From assembly GCA_030998225.1 (NCBI GenBank), contig JAPYXD010000522.1:2356001-2420000 (forward strand): 64,000 bases of DNA, given 5' to 3'. The translations under genes and the position numbers were made by a program. Positions within the stretch are counted from its first letter, which is position 1, and the number at the start of each line of letters is the position of its first letter. Positions 41,018 to 54,039 of this stretch are shown here, piece by piece. A model generated the notes under the pieces. That model made no database searches, had not been told where the DNA came from, and was given only the letters and a program-made list of their open reading frames with translations. The DNA is from Diplolepis rosae (taxonomy: Eukaryota; Arthropoda; Insecta; Hymenoptera; Diplolepididae).

Positions 41018-42171
41018 AGTATTTTTTTACAGAGAGTGATCCTCCGAGGCTTAAAACATAAATTCCCCACTTTGAGATTTTGGGTCTTTAAGGCGTTAAC
41101 TTTAATATCATTGGCTCTGAAATTCTTTTTTAGGAATTTTCATGCCTTTAATTGGTCCGGATTTACATTAAAGTACTAAAAGGCAGGTCTATTAGTGACC
41201 AATCATGGGCGTTAGGCCCACGTGCGCTTTTAAGCTTGTCAAGTGCATACACATAAGTGTCGAAATACATATAATATGTTTTCGCCTCGGGGGGTCAGTC
41301 TCTGGTAACGTAATATTATTCCCTTATTAGTTAGGGGATGTAGAGTTTCCACATAAATTAATCTTTTACGATCGTTTTGGAGACTTGAGATTTGGTTTAT
41401 TTTATAAATGGAACGTTTTGTTTTAGGCTTTCTTGAGGCGTCGAGTGATATAGGTTTTAGACATCTAGACATGCTCATAAAATAAGCTTAATACTAATTT
41501 TGATTTCCTTTTGCGTTATATTTCCAGTCTCCAAATCGATTTTCACACGTTCTTTACATTAAACTTATGAATTATTTTAGAGGCATTCCTCGAGGTTTCC
41601 TTACAACCTGTCATCCTGAAAATAAATTCTTAATTTAATTATTCTAGGGAACAAGGCTGGTCTATTTATTATTTCTCTTACATGTCAACTTGATCTGGTA
41701 AATTTCAGCAAGTGAATTAACATTAAATTTTGTTTTAACAATTTGAGAAATATGAGATCCTAGCACGTGTTTATACGTATCGAGTCATATAGACCAACCC
41801 TTGTTATTTTTCCAATAAAACTAGAAGATTTATATTTATTCTTAATACTAAAAGTCTCTTTCATCATAAACCTTAAGATTTATTCTGCCCTTTTTAATTA
41901 TTTTAAAAATGAAAACGATATTAAATTTTCCCACAGTACTTCTTTGTTACGTATAATTACGTATGTATAGAGGAAGGAATTTTGAATCTAATTTATGAAC
42001 GCACCATCTGGTTGATTCGCAATCCGCAAATCAGATGAGCGCGCAGGTGCGATCATCACATTCGTACTTCTTTTGAATCGATCGCGCATGCGTATCGCGT
42101 CATGAAAGAGAGAGATAGGTAAAGCAATTCGATTCTCTTTCTTCCTTTATTTGGAAGACGCCTTCCAAACC
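41018..42171. other. Intergenic, no gene seen
   Basis: Possible 3' untranslated region of the THAP gene at the left. A 79-aa minus-strand frame (41,478-41,239) has no recognised domain. From 41,990 the base composition rises in GC before the hairpin. Confidence 0.35.
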
Positions 42172-42285
42172 GTGTCCGAAATGGCGAAGTACATTACGAA
42201 GGAAATAACGTAACAACTGACTCTTTTCATCCTATGGTGAAAGTATTTCCTTCATAATGTTCTTCGCCAATTCGGACACGTTCCT
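42172..42285. repeat. Short hairpin (CGTGTCCGAAATGGCGAAG)
   Basis: AACCGTGTCCGAAATGGCGA ... and ...TCGCCAATTCGGACACGTT are inverted, with ACGAAGGAAATA / TATTTCCTTC also pairing; loop near 42,225. About 114 bp. Confidence 0.65.
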
Positions 42286-44149
42286 GATCAGGCTTGCCTA
42301 CTCTATATGTATGCAGTGTGTCCAGATTTGACACGCGAACGTTACGCACACAACCCCAACAGCAGTATAAGCAGTATAAGTAAAAGTTCTATTGAAAAAT
42401 ATTTTCTTAATATTGCTTCAAATTAACTTCCTTGACTTGTTTATCTTTTTTCACTAAGAAAAATTTTGCTCCTAATTTTGTAATTGAAATTTTTATGATT
42501 GTACAAACATTTTTTAAATCTTTTTAAGTATTTAAAATTTGTGATTGAAGCTTTAATTCAAGAAGCTAAATTATTTATTGATATTAATTTTTACTGAAAA
42601 ATTTTTTTGAGTGTTTAAAACATCCCAAAATATGTATAAAATCTTTCATATATTTATTTCAGGTGAATTATTTTAAAAATATTTAAACAAGAAGGGTAAT
42701 TTTTTAAATAATATATTTTGAATTTGGCGTCTCTTTCGCGCCCTTTTTGTATGGAATCGAGAAAAACATAAAATCTGAGCATGCTGTCAATTTTTAAGAA
42801 GTTCTTTAATACACGCTTCGATTTCATATAGCGATCAAACTTACACAACTTTAAATGTCAGTGCGTATGTGTGAATCCTCGCGTACGCAATATCTGCTGA
42901 AAGTTCATATGAAATTGCATCTGAAGAGTTTTATAATATAAAATAAATTTTACAAATTTAGTAATCAAATATTTGGGAACAAAATTTCTTAATTACCTAA
43001 AATTATTTTTAGAAAATTCTAATATACAAGTGTGAATAAGAGATTTGATTATTTAAAAAATTGAAAAACATGTTTAATTTTGCATACGAAATTAAACTTT
43101 GAGATTTGTCTAGTAAGAAATAAATTTCAAAAAATTTCCTTTAGAATAAAGTACCTCAAAAAAGTTTTTAGAATACTTAAAACCTTTTACATGACAATTT
43201 CATCAAATACATGTAAATAAAATATTTGATTATTCAAAAATAAATTATATTGTATTTGGATATAAATAATTTAGAGACTATCCAAGTGTGAATAAATAGC
43301 TGGATTCTTTAAATATCAAATATATTATATTTAAATTAGAATACTAAATTACATGTTGAGATTTCTCTGATATGAAGTGGAAAAATATTTATTTGGAATA
43401 AAATATCATTAAAAATTTGTGGAATAGTTAAAATATTTTACATCACGTGTTATTATAAAAATGAAGATGCTTTAACAGTAGATAAAAGTACAAGTGAATC
43501 TGTAATTTCTGATGGCAGTGCATATACTAAAATTATCTTTTAAAAGATCTTACGTATTCCAAAAATTATTTAAAGTATATAAATTTAAAGTAAAAGTTTG
43601 TCAAATTATCTTCATACCCAAGAAATATCAATAATTAGTTTAACGTGCGAATTAAGATATAATTAATTCGCTTATTTTAATAATCTAACCTATCATTTAC
43701 ATTTATACATTAAAATTGTCATATACAAATTTTTAAGTATTCTAAAACTTCTTTAAAGGTATTTTATTTTTATAATCTTGGTAACTTTTACTTAATAACA
43801 AAGAATCACAATTCGTAATTTGGTATTAAAATTTAAATATAATTTTTTCATAAAAAAAAAAAAGAAACCTTTTGCTTACACTTATATATTGAAATTGTCA
43901 CGTAAAAGATGTTATGTATTTCAAAATATGATACTTAAAGTATTTTACTCCATAGTAAAGGTTTGTCGAATCAAGTTCATACAAAAAAATTGTTTAGTAA
44001 TTGTAATTTCGTATGTGAATTAGAATATAAATTATCAACTTGCTTAAATATTGAACCTCTTAATTAACACTTATTTATTAAAACTATCATGTAAGAGATT
44101 TTACACATTATAAAATTTTGATTTTAGGGTTAAGTTTTCAAATTATATC

Positions 44150-44505
44150 TTCCGTCATTTCGAATTCGGCATCTCTTTCGCGCCTCTTTTGCACGGAATC
44201 CAGCAGAGTCGAAAGAAACATAAAAACTGATAAAAACCGAGCAGTGATCCCAGAATGCGTAAGATTTTTTCTCCCACCACGTTCCCGCGTGTAAGCAACA
44301 CATATAAACGCGTCGTGTCGATGTATCCCCGCTCTATCGCTTGTTTGCACGCTTGCAAATAGAGAATTGGATGATTGCCACTGCTTCTTCGTTTTCTCTC
44401 GGCTTCGCTTCGGCTCTTGGGTTCGGTACTGTTGGTTCGTCGAAAGTCGAGAATTGCCGAGGATGCACGATTGTAACACGTATATTTTCAGATTTCATGC
44501 TGTCG
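44150..44505 (+). repeat. Internal repeat of the hAT-like element, copy 1
   Basis: GATTTTTTCTCCCACCACGT, GGATGATTGCCACTGCTTC and TCGGTACTGTTGGTTCG occur here and inverted at 46,890-47,140. Frames such as 44,341-44,634 are translations of this repeat. Confidence 0.65.
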
Positions 44506-45831
44506 GTTATTGAGTGGAAATTGAGAATTGTGTTTCTCTCAACTTTCTCGACATCGTGCATTAGAGGCGCGAAACATACGACAATTTTAAATATACGAAA
44601 TATGTTGTTTAAGATATTATATTTCTTTTTTTGAAATTTTTAGAAAATATCCCTAAAATAAATATCTGAAAAATACTGTCAAATTATTTAAGGGTTTTAA
44701 CACGTTAAATGTGAAAAATTTGAATCAATATACACATTTAAAACATTTTTACCTTTTCAAAAATCAAAGCTTCAATTAGTAATTACGAATTTCCATACTT
44801 CTTAACAAATTCGTACATTTAAACAATTTTCAGTTGGCAAGTTATTTTTCATTGAGAAGAGATGTACATAAAATTTATGTTTGAAATTTCCATTCTTAGT
44901 TTTATGTTAGAAATATTTTCATCTCAAGTTTTAGTAGCCTAATTGCAAATAAAAACTTTTAAATTTCGCAGATAAAATCGGTAAATTCTGTAGATTAAAT
45001 ATTCAAATTATACAAATGGAAAATGTATTTTCTTTTAGTTCAATCTATTAATTTTACAAATACAGTTAGTCAGTTTACGGGCTATGTCGTAGATTCTGCA
45101 GATGAAAAATGTATATTCTAACTGTTTTTGTATAACAAAAATTCTGTATATTCTACAGTTTTGAAAACTATAATTTCAGTAGACTAAATCCTTTGTATAT
45201 ATACCAGAAGCAAATTTTTTGTATGCGAACCTTTTAAAATAAATGTCTTGCTGTTTAGAATTTGAAAAAATTATTGTAGTGTCCAAACTATTATTTAACT
45301 ACAAACATACTCATTCTGCGGCTATATGCAGAAAAATTAAAGTATTTGGTTCATCTTGTTACATTGTAAAAAGATTTTATAACACCAAAACAAATTTTTA
45401 TGCTTAATCCAAAGTCTATAAATGTTCAATGTCTCTAATCGAAATATTATGTGAAAGATTTCCAAGCTCTAGAGATCAACCACTTATTTAATAAGACATT
45501 TCAAATTTTCCCACAATTTTACAATTTCTTATAAATCTTTATTTTAGGCCATTTTTGTTTTGAAATATTCGAGAAATACGTGTAATTATTTTAATTAAAT
45601 ACTTTGAAAACTTTTGCAATTGGCTGATCTGGCAAATTTGTTGAAAAATTTGAACGTTAATCGAAAAATCTTCCAATGAAATTCAAAGTCAAGAAATGTT
45701 GCTCAGGTCGAAAAACAATATAGCTTACACCGGATTTGCATTTAAATTTAATATTAATTTAATGTGGTCTAAGTACAAAATTTTAATTAAAAAAATTAAT
45801 TGCTGTACTTTAATTTATTCATGATTGTATG

Positions 45832-46152
45832 GAATATGATTGCCATTGTCACTTCGTATTCTGTCGGCTTAGCTTCGGCTCTTCGGTTCGGTACTGTTGG
45901 TTCGTTGAAAGTCGAGAATTGCCGAGAATGCACGATTGCAACTTGTATTTTTTCGCCGGCTTGGCTAATTTCAAGATTTCAAGATTTGGAGGATTTGGAG
46001 GTTGGTGTCGTATTCTGTCACTTTTGTTTACAAAATTTGACAACTCCAACAAAGGCTTGAAAACATTGACGTTTGAAGTCTTGAAATATGATATGTTAAT
46101 TACTTTCAGGACATTTTACAGGATGTTTTCGAGTGTGTAATCTACAGACAAT
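45832..46152 (+). repeat. Inverted arm, left (hAT-like element)
   Basis: Pairs with 46,672-47,000. Shared blocks include TCAAGATTTGGAGGATTTGG, ACTTTTGTTTACAAAATTTG and GGATGTTTTCGAGTGTGTAA. Only a few differences over ~320 bp; the spacer is ~520 bp. Confidence 0.75.
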
Positions 46153-46671
46153 ATATATGAAATATAATATTGTTTATCCCTATACTGATATAAGAATTTT
46201 AAGCAATTAATAGTTTTGTAAAGTTTTAATAAAAAAACTTGTAGTTATATTAATAAGTTTTCCTCTCAAAGTTGCGGTTTTTATTATTTCATATATATGC
46301 TCTATTTTCATTGAAAATATTATAAATATTTAATATTTAATTTAATGAAAATTTAAGAAAGTACTTATGCAAAAAAAAATATTTTAATATGAATAGACTG
46401 TTATTATAAATTACAAATTTTTTTACTTTTCATGCTTCTTAACGAAAATGTCATTGAAATAAATGTTGACTAACTGAATAAATGTATAATAAATATAATT
46501 AGTATTATTCTAAATTTGCAATATTTTAAATCAATTGAAAAGTGAAACACGAAATTTCAAAATTTAAAACCACTTGAGACTTGAGAATGAAATATATACT
46601 TTAAAGCTAACCTCCACTTTTCTTATGTAATATATTGAATATATAACAACTTTATAGACCTCCAGTAACTT

Positions 46672-47165
46672 ATCATATATTGTCTGCAGATTACACACTC
46701 GAAAACATCCTGTAAAATGTCCAGAAAGTAAATAACATATCATATTTCAAGACTTCAAACATCAATGTTTTCAAGCCTTTGTTGGAGTTGTCAAATTTTG
46801 TAAACAAAAGTGACAGAATACGACACCAACCTCCAAATCCTCCAAATCTTGAAATCTTGAAATTAGCCAAGCCGGCGAAAAAATACAAGTTGCAATCGTG
46901 CATTCTCGGCAATTCTCGACTTTCAACGAACCAACAGTACCGAACCCAAGAGCCGAAGCGAAGCCGAGAGAAAACGAAGAAGCAGTGGCTATCATCCAAT
47001 TCTCGATTTGCGAGCGTGCTAACAAGCGATGGAGCGGGGATACATCGACACGCCACGTTTATATGTATTGCTTACACGCGGGAACGTGGTGGGAGAAAAA
47101 ATCTTACGCATTTTGGGATCACTGAAACCGAGCAAGCTGTCGATTTGTATTTTGTAAGCAGTGCT
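46672..47165 (-). repeat. Inverted arm, right (hAT-like element)
   Basis: The inverse of 45,832-46,152, then extends to 47,165 as the inverse of 44,220-44,360. So it spans the full repeat unit, of which each left copy has only part. The 133-aa frame across it is repeat-derived. Confidence 0.7.
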
Positions 47166-47413
47166 CCTACACACTGTTGAGTTTCATATAGCAATCTAAA
47201 TTACACAACTTTAGCTAACAGTGCGTACATGTGATTCCTCGTGCACGCAATATCAGCTGTAGGTACAAGGAGCCTTTAGCCAGAGAAAACTCAGAGAACC
47301 ACTGCGAACAGCAGACACCCTACGCTGCGCGCGCAACCATTCTCACCTACGTACTGCTGTTGGCGTTGTGTGCGTAACGTTCGCGTGTCAAATCTGGACA
47401 CACTGTATGTGTG

Positions 47414-47873
47414 AAAGTGTTTTTATACCCATCCGGCTGCGGGCTAGCAAATTCATCTATAGATGTTGATTGATCGATTCTGTTCAATCCTGTTTGTTGA
47501 ACAACGTAATGTGCCAATAAAGTACTCTAAATGCATTTCTCGGCCTACAGTCAGGAGAGGTATAAAAGCACCATAATAAATGTATGAAAACTATACACTG
47601 AAGTAGAGTTCTAAAGAGTTTATGACCGAGAATATGTCTGGGAGCACGGGAATATGACTGAGAATTTCTCTGATGAATGTACTCTTCGAGAATCTATGAG
47701 AATTTTAAAATATTTTTCCGTAACGGTTCAAGCTTTCAATTGTTTTTGATAAATGCTTTGTTCTAGAAGTTCGTGTAACGTGCGCAATAAAAATGGAAAA
47801 AAAAAGAATATAGTTTGGAATTTTTTTTTTAAATTATTGATTATCAAAATAAAGCTTCTTTCAAGTGCAAATA
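47414..47873. other. Intergenic, no gene seen
   Basis: AT-rich; no domain or terminal repeats. A GAGGTATAAAAGCACCAT stretch near 47,558 resembles the hairpin arm at 50,805. Confidence 0.35.
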
Positions 47874-48514
47874 CAGTAAAACCTATCGTAGCCGACAGAT
47901 ATGGGAGACAAGTTCGGCTACGATGGGTACCAATGACATGCGATGATTGCTAGGGACTTATTACTAGCTTGGTTCAGTGCTGTGGCAACAGGTGCCCCTG
48001 TGTTTAGTAACACACGTGTACCGGCTTGTACATATTTTTTGTGTTTACTTTTGTGCAAACAGGTGAGTAAAAGTTAGTTTGAAAAATAATCAGTTCTTTT
48101 TGTTGATAATTTAAAAATTTCATGGATAAATTCAGTCAATAAAAAACTATAAAAAAAACTTAGTTCTTTTAGTGGAAAATGTATAGATGACAGTTGAGGT
48201 TATGTTGCACGACTGTTCATACATATTTAAGATCTTAATAAGTTGAAATATAATTGGTTATGAACATTTTCCAATTTTTCGAAGTTAAATTGTAATTAAA
48301 TTTTATAATTCAAATATAATCATTAATTAAATTAATATATAATTTGAAATATTCATTGAAAAAGAAAATTACTAAGACGTTTTACAAAAATATGAGGACC
48401 CTCCAAAGACGGTATTTAAGACGGCCCTGACCATGCACATTTCTCGACCAATAAATGTGAAGCGTCAGAGTGGGATGTTCGTTAGGAGAGTGTCGGCTAC
48501 GATAGGTTTTACTG
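47874..48514. mobile_element. Pogo/Tigger-like MITE, CAGTAAAACC ends, 641 bp
   Basis: CAGTAAAACCTATCGTAGCC and its inverse ending GGTTTTACTG, TA on both sides. The CAGTNNAACC start with TA target is typical of Tigger-type MITEs. Interior has no transposase. Confidence 0.8.
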
Positions 48515-49130
48515 TACTGTGATCAGATGTACAGAAAGCATGCCACTCGACAAATAGTGCACTTAAAAAAGTGCATAAACTGGCACGAAACTGTCAAACA
48601 ATTATTTAAATCAAAGCGTAATTTGTACGAAGAAAACTTGAATTACTTGTTCTTCATGTTTGAATTTAATATAATGGCTATAAAAATTTTTTTTTTGATA
48701 TTGAATTCCGATAAAACTTGATGTTTTTCGTAGTTTATTTTTATGAAACCTTCACTATTGCAATTCATAGTGTTTCGAAATAAATTTACAATATGATAAA
48801 GAAAATATTGGTGAAGGTATGGTAAAATTCCCTTAAATTTTCTGTAAATTCTCAAGTTGTTTTAAAATGACGGTCACAGTCACAAGAACGTGACCGGATT
48901 TTAAATGTCCGAGAAATTTATAACTCTACACTGAAGCCCCCTGTTTCCTGAGTAGAAAATGTACTAAACGTTGATGGTGGCCTTGTGGCGGCGCCACCTA
49001 TGCAGTTGGCCTACAATCGTTGCAAATGCATGGCAAAGTGTTAAAAAATTAATATTTTTAAAAGATAAAAGTAATTAAAATAATGAAGTTTAACTTATTG
49101 AAATCCGCGGAGTTAAAATTTTGAAAAAAA

Positions 49131-49378
49131 ATGGCGAAGTGCGTTTTTTTTGTTGTAAATAGGGTTATAAAAGTAATCGGGAGCAGGACAAACAAAACAA
49201 AATTTAATTTTTCAAAGTGCCAAATGATCCGAATGTTATTAAAGAATGGCAAATATATATTTTAAGGGATGATATCAAACTAAAACCTGGTGATGTAGTT
49301 TGTTCGCTGCATCTCAACTCAGAAGATATCATCCGGGAAAAGAGTTTTACAGGACCAAATGGAAGTGTTGTGGCAACG
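49131..49378 (+). pseudogene. THAP-domain pseudogene
   Basis: ATG at 49131 begins MAKCVF. After a one-base shift in a T-run the frame reads CCK*GYKSNREQDKQ, then a second stop and FFKVPNDPNVIKEWQIYIL, KLKPGDVVCSLHLNSEDI, and ends at a donor-like ACG|GTAAGG. The C...C and C-x2-H positions (VVCSLH) are recognisable as a THAP finger. One frameshift and two nonsense codons in ~60 residues show decay. Only the first exon is identified. Confidence 0.7.
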
Positions 49379-49534
49379 GTAAGGTTAGAAATAAAACTGT
49401 GTAGATATATCTTTTTGTTTATAAAGCTTTTCTTTTTAAAAAAGTATTATTATATTATTAATATCAAATATGAATAATGAGCATTATTAATATAATCTAA
49501 AACAACGTCTTTGTACTTGGATTATAAAAAAATT

Positions 49535-49625
49535 ATTTGAAGAATTTGAAAATCTTTCTGTGGAAAAAAAGACGCTTTCGACTGCGCTGGGATTCAAGCC
49601 CAGGTCTTTCGATTGCCGGTCGACT
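49535..49625 (-). repeat. tRNA-derived repeat, copy 2
   Basis: Same block as 3880-3965, with AATCTTTCTGTGG, GACGCTTTCGACTGCG and TGGGATTCAAGCCCAGGT; here the B box is GGGCTTGAATCCC. Confidence 0.45.
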
Positions 49626-50662
49626 CTATCTTAATATATTTCCAAATTAAAAAAATGACCTAAACTTATTCGTTGTGAACAAACTTAATTAATTTTAATG
49701 AATTTATTTAGACATTTGCTTTTCGGTTTGATTATTTCAATGAAATTTAGCTTAAGACTCAAGGAGAAACGAGAATTTTCACTACACTGTTTTTAATTAA
49801 CGTTAGTAAACTATTTTAGTAATATAAATTAATATTGTGATATAGAAATGCAGTGATATGTAGACAATTAAATGTAAAAATTTTAAAAAGGTATTATTCA
49901 ATGCCATAAAGGAATAAAAGAGATATTAATATTTAAATATTAATATCAGCTGAATGTTCCAAAATAGTTTTTGTACGAGATTAATATGAATAAGCAGGCG
50001 AAAATTTAATTTGAAATATTCAAATAATATTAATATTTAAAGTTTGATCTATTTTATTTGTTTATTGCATTGAATAATATATTTTTAAAATTTTTTATAT
50101 TAAATTCTTCGTATGTTACTGTGAATTTTCAGGGAGTGATGGTACAGTTAGCGCCGCGTGTGATTCGGCCTAGAGCAACGGACGCTTAAATACTCATAAC
50201 TTCGTCAATTTTGCTCCGATCGACATGAAATTTTCACACAATATTCTTGAGATATTATGCAATCATTTAGAATTTTTTTTTTTTAAATGAAAAAATAAAA
50301 GTTTAAATATTTTGTGTCCAAACGGGCGGAAAAAGTCGCATTGCATGCTTGTGCGTAGAGCGGCATGCAGTCAATTGTGCCTCGGCGTCAAAATAGGACG
50401 AAATGTTCATACCGCCCGCTTCAACGGACAAAATGTTCATACAGCCTGAAACTTGACTGCCCGCGGCTAACTACGCACTCGCACGCAACTCGACTTTTTC
50501 CACCAATTTGGACACATAACGTCGTGTGTACCTCGAGCGACATGGTGGCGATGTCTGGAACGTATTCCCCATTCGTTAGAAAAAGACACCAACACATTAG
50601 AAGAAGACAGGGCACTCTTTAACGTTCCCGACTCGAATACAGTAGGACCTCGTTGGACTGAT
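49626..50662. other. Intergenic, no confident gene
   Basis: AT-rich to about 50,140, then GC-richer. Frames across 50,365-50,870 on both strands have no domain and overlap hairpin arms. Confidence 0.35.
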
Positions 50663-50826
50663 GGTGCATTTATACCTCTGTCTGCCTGACCGGTGCGGGC
50701 AGAGACTACATAAGAGCAAAAAAGACAGACGTTTTCTTTTTGTCCAATTTTACACTGTCTGTCTCCTTTACTCTTATGTATTTGGTGTCGGCACCGGTCA
50801 GGCAGACAGAGGTATAAATGCACCAT
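50663..50826. repeat. Hairpin 1 (CTGTCTGCCTGACCGGTGC)
   Basis: ATGGTGCATTTATACCTCTG ... and ...CAGAGGTATAAATGCACCAT pair, with CTGTCTGCCTGACCGGTGC and its inverse inside. Loop near 50,745. Confidence 0.75.
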
Positions 50827-50832
50827 GATGGT

Positions 50833-50977
50833 GCCATCCCATAACTGCAGAAAACGCAAAGCAGAAAACAAACAGCCAATTACAGAACACCTTTACGAAG
50901 AATGAAATCTTAAGATCTTCTGAAATTGGCTGTCCGTTTTCTGCTTTGCGTTTCCTGCTATCATGGGATTTCACCTT
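50833..50977. repeat. Hairpin 2 (AAAACGCAAAGCAGAAAAC)
   Basis: CATCCCAT..CTGCAGAAAACG with AAGCAGAAAACAAACAGCC on the left and GGCTGTCCGTTTTCTGCTTT, CGTTTCC..ATGGGAT on the right. Begins only a few bases after hairpin 1. Confidence 0.7.
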
Positions 50978-51867
50978 GAACGCTGCGGAGCTAGTAGCAC
51001 GCAGGCAATTCTCTATTGATGTTTATGGTTCATTTGGTTACGTTTTTCGGTAACGATTTTTTAAGGTTACTTCATTATCCATGGACTCTATGGATCATTT
51101 TCAATACTTTATATAGTCATTTTGTGAAAAGAAACTCTGAAATGTCGAGAAAGAGCTCAGGAGACGACTATAGAAAAGGTTCTACTCACTTTATTTATAT
51201 ATTTTTGTCTGTGAAATGGTAAACAAGTTTAGATATTTCACGACACAGTTACTGCTTTTTCTTAAATTTTCGTCTGACGTTTACCTTTTCCCAGTTTTTT
51301 AATTGCAAACTCTTTTAATTCGCCACTAGTCAAGTTTGAAACGAGAATTTATTCAGTTGTGAATAATTACACATTTTCGAATACAGTAGTTTAAATTCAT
51401 ACCATACATACTAATATTTATTATGTAAACTCTTAATCAAAGGGATAGATAATGTTTTACTATAATAGTAGACTATTTAAAAAAATTCACTTTATGATAC
51501 AAAGCTTCAAAAGTGGTTCAATATGAATTCTATTTTTAATGAGCCATTAAGGGTATGTCATTGGCGTGACGTTATCCAATACTTTTCGTGCTTCCCATTC
51601 TTAAATTAATGACTCAAATGGATTTTCCATACCGTATAGACATAAAAGAAAGATCAAGATATGTTTATATGCTTTAGAAAATCCATTAGTCATTAATTTA
51701 ATAATGGGAAGAACAAAAAATGTTGGATAAAGTCTACTGGAAAAATTGGATCAAATTTTATAGAAAAACTCAATGTAATAAAAAAACAGAATTAGATTTG
51801 ATGAAAATTCTACGAATTTAATCGCGTTTTTGTCCTTTTGTATCAAATTTTCTAGGAGGGTAACGTA
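50978..51867. other. Intergenic, no gene seen
   Basis: AT-rich; one pair of inverted motifs near 51,530-51,720 (GGATTTTCCATACC / AGAAAATCCATTAG) is too weak to call. Confidence 0.35.
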
Positions 51868-53243
51868 CACTGTAAAAAAAGCCATAGTAATTTTACTACG
51901 TTAGACGTTGGGAATAAGCAAATTTACGTGTACTGACGTGAATTCGCATAGCTTTGTGTAGAAAGACGATACTTTTGTAATTGTACAGCTGTTAGCATGG
52001 TAAAATTAGGTTGCGTTGGCAGAGATCTATAAAGATCGCGAGTGACAAAGCAAGCCGATTGTAAAAGTATAAACTAACCTCAAATTGACCATCAGTCGGT
52101 AATTTTCATTTATTTTCTAAATTTTCATTATTTTTTAGTTTTTTGTTTTAATTTACAAATAATAAATGATTGCCAATATTATAATTTAAAAGTGTGCATT
52201 TTTTATTATTGTGCTGGTAATTATTGTTATTTTTAAATTAAAGCAGCAAAAAGAATAGCAAAATTTATAAGTAAAAATTAATGGAAAACAGGTTTTCTTA
52301 ATTGTATTGTAAACGGGTTATTATTATTATGGAACTTATCATCAGTATTATTATTATTGAATTTATTCAAAAAATAATTTTAATTTCCTTAATAATGTAA
52401 TGAATACTGATTTATCACTCTTAATTTGAATATCCGGATTTTTCAAATGATAAATTTTTATTTTTTAATCAACTTTTGGATATTGTACAAAATTTTATCA
52501 TTCAGTGCCATCTAACGATTTCTTTGTCACTTTACAAGCCTCAACAACTCAGAAATAATCTTTAAACTCAATAGATTATTAATTAAAATACATCAGGTTT
52601 CAAAAATAGAAATATAAGATGTTAAGCGTTGATAACATTTAATAAAATAGTCACCTTTCTGTCCTATCTTTTCCTCTTTTTCAAACTTTTCTGCCAAACT
52701 TTGTCCTACTTTGTCCTACTTTGTCCTACTTTGTCCTACTTTGTCCTACTTTACGAAAATCAATTATGGTCACCCTACTTGTAATTTGATTGTGTATCTC
52801 ATTGCACTCTTACCATTTTTTCACGTAAAAATAGAATATTGTATAAAATCACTTTTAGACAGAAATATTACATGCTGTTCGTAAATTAACACTTAAATAT
52901 ATATTTACAACCTTACACATGAATAAACTTATTTCTAACGTAAAACGTTGTATTTTTACGATTGCTCCAAAGTATAACATCATCGTGATTCATCACATTT
53001 TATGAAAAAGTAAAATTGTACTTGTGTTCTATTGAATTGCCCAACAACAAGAAATATTACATATTACATATATACATATAAACATGTATATGTATATATA
53101 AATGTATATATAAACATATTTTTTAATATGGTAACATTACATCATGCATGTAACTTGACTCTGTTAAGCATCATTAGTTTTTTAAACTACTGAAAATAGA
53201 ATTACAGTTCAATGTTATTTTCATCTTCTCTTTTTTTACAGTG
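51868..53243. mobile_element. TIR element with CACTGTAAAAAAAG ends, 1376 bp
   Basis: CACTGTAAAAAAAGCC at 51868 and TTTTTTTACAGTG at 53243, TA on both sides. The paired ends are short (~14 bp). Interior is AT-rich, contains the tandem array at 52,696 and has no transposase. Confidence 0.55.
52696..52752 (+). repeat. 10-bp tandem repeat (TTTGTCCTAC)
   Basis: About five perfect head-to-tail units of TTTGTCCTAC plus a partial unit on each side. A minisatellite; no spacers, so not CRISPR-like. Confidence 0.9.
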
Positions 53244-53542
53244 TATATTATGAAAGAAACAAATAAGTATTTCGAACAGTTATAAAGGTTATAAATAATA
53301 ATGCAATACAGATTTAATACTAAAATAATCCATCAAATTTATGGATGCCTTACTATTAATTAGTACAAATTATATAATATGATAGTAAATTTTTATTATT
53401 TGTACTCGTTAATAAATTGTTATAAAAATTTAATTTGTTGAAAATACAGTTACCTATTAATGAAACCATTGATCCCATTTATGGCAACTTAAACTTATAC
53501 TTAAGATGTAGTTTCAAAATTATAAATTTAAGTTGTAATAAT

Positions 53543-53674
53543 TAATTTGGCAGGGGTTCAGTTACTGAAAAAATGATTTTTAGGGGATGAAAAACAAAAA
53601 ATTTGTTACGCTTGTAAGTCGGGCAAAAATCAATCTTTTTAAAAATAACTGAACCCATACCAAATTAATTACTG
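53543..53674. mobile_element. Small hairpin MITE
   Basis: TAATTAATTTGGCAGGGGTT and AACTGAACCCATACCAAATT-AATTA pair; AAAATGATTTTT / AAAAATCAATCTTTTT pair internally. About 130 bp. Confidence 0.65.
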
Positions 53675-54039
53675 TGGGTCAATAAAACAATGAACAATTA
53701 CCGGAACATGTCACGAAATATAAATTTAAGTTTGGTGGTGAAGATCCTTCAACAGCAAAGGTGTTGTCTGTGAAGTCCTTTAACTTTATTAATACAAGTA
53801 CGTAAATAAATTCTTCATATATTAAAAAGCTTTTAAATCTGTTATTGATAAGATGTAATGCAAGTAATTTCACAGTGGATAAATGAAATTAATAATTTAA
53901 AGTTGCAACAATATTCAAACATCACTACAAATACTAGAAACTGGTTTGTGAATTTTTTATCATGTTATACATGAAGAAAGACATTCTAATAGGAAATATT
54001 ATATCGAATGCAAAGTAAAGTTTAAAAACGTATCATTAG

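Larger units (their letters stand above)
42314..47405. mobile_element. hAT-like non-autonomous element, 5092 bp
   Basis: CAGTGTGTCCAGATTTGACA at 42314 and its inverse ending at 47405; the TIR runs ~50 bp (through GCGAACGTTACGCACACAAC). Flanks are TATGTATG (42306-13) and TATGTGTG (47406-13), 7 of 8 equal. CAGTG ends plus an 8-bp duplication are hAT hallmarks. The interior is AT-rich and has no transposase. It carries inverted segmental copies (44,150-44,500; 45,832-46,152; 46,672-47,165 in inverse), and a subterminal block at 42,836-42,910 repeated in direct orientation at 47,185-47,265. Confidence 0.8.

Noticed and set aside
41239..41478. 79-aa minus-strand frame with basic composition
   Set aside because: No domain, no splice partners, and placed in the presumed 3' flank of the THAP gene.
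44138..47180. Several 65-133-aa frames on both strands
   Set aside because: All map to the internal repeats of the hAT-like element, are mirrored on the opposite strand in the inverted copies, and show no domain.
50467..50871. 134-aa minus-strand frame
   Set aside because: It crosses a hairpin and a GC-rich patch, has no domain, and overlaps an equally open plus-strand frame.
52696..52752. Possible CRISPR-like short repeats
   Set aside because: Units are contiguous 10-mers without spacers in a eukaryotic sequence; a simple minisatellite.
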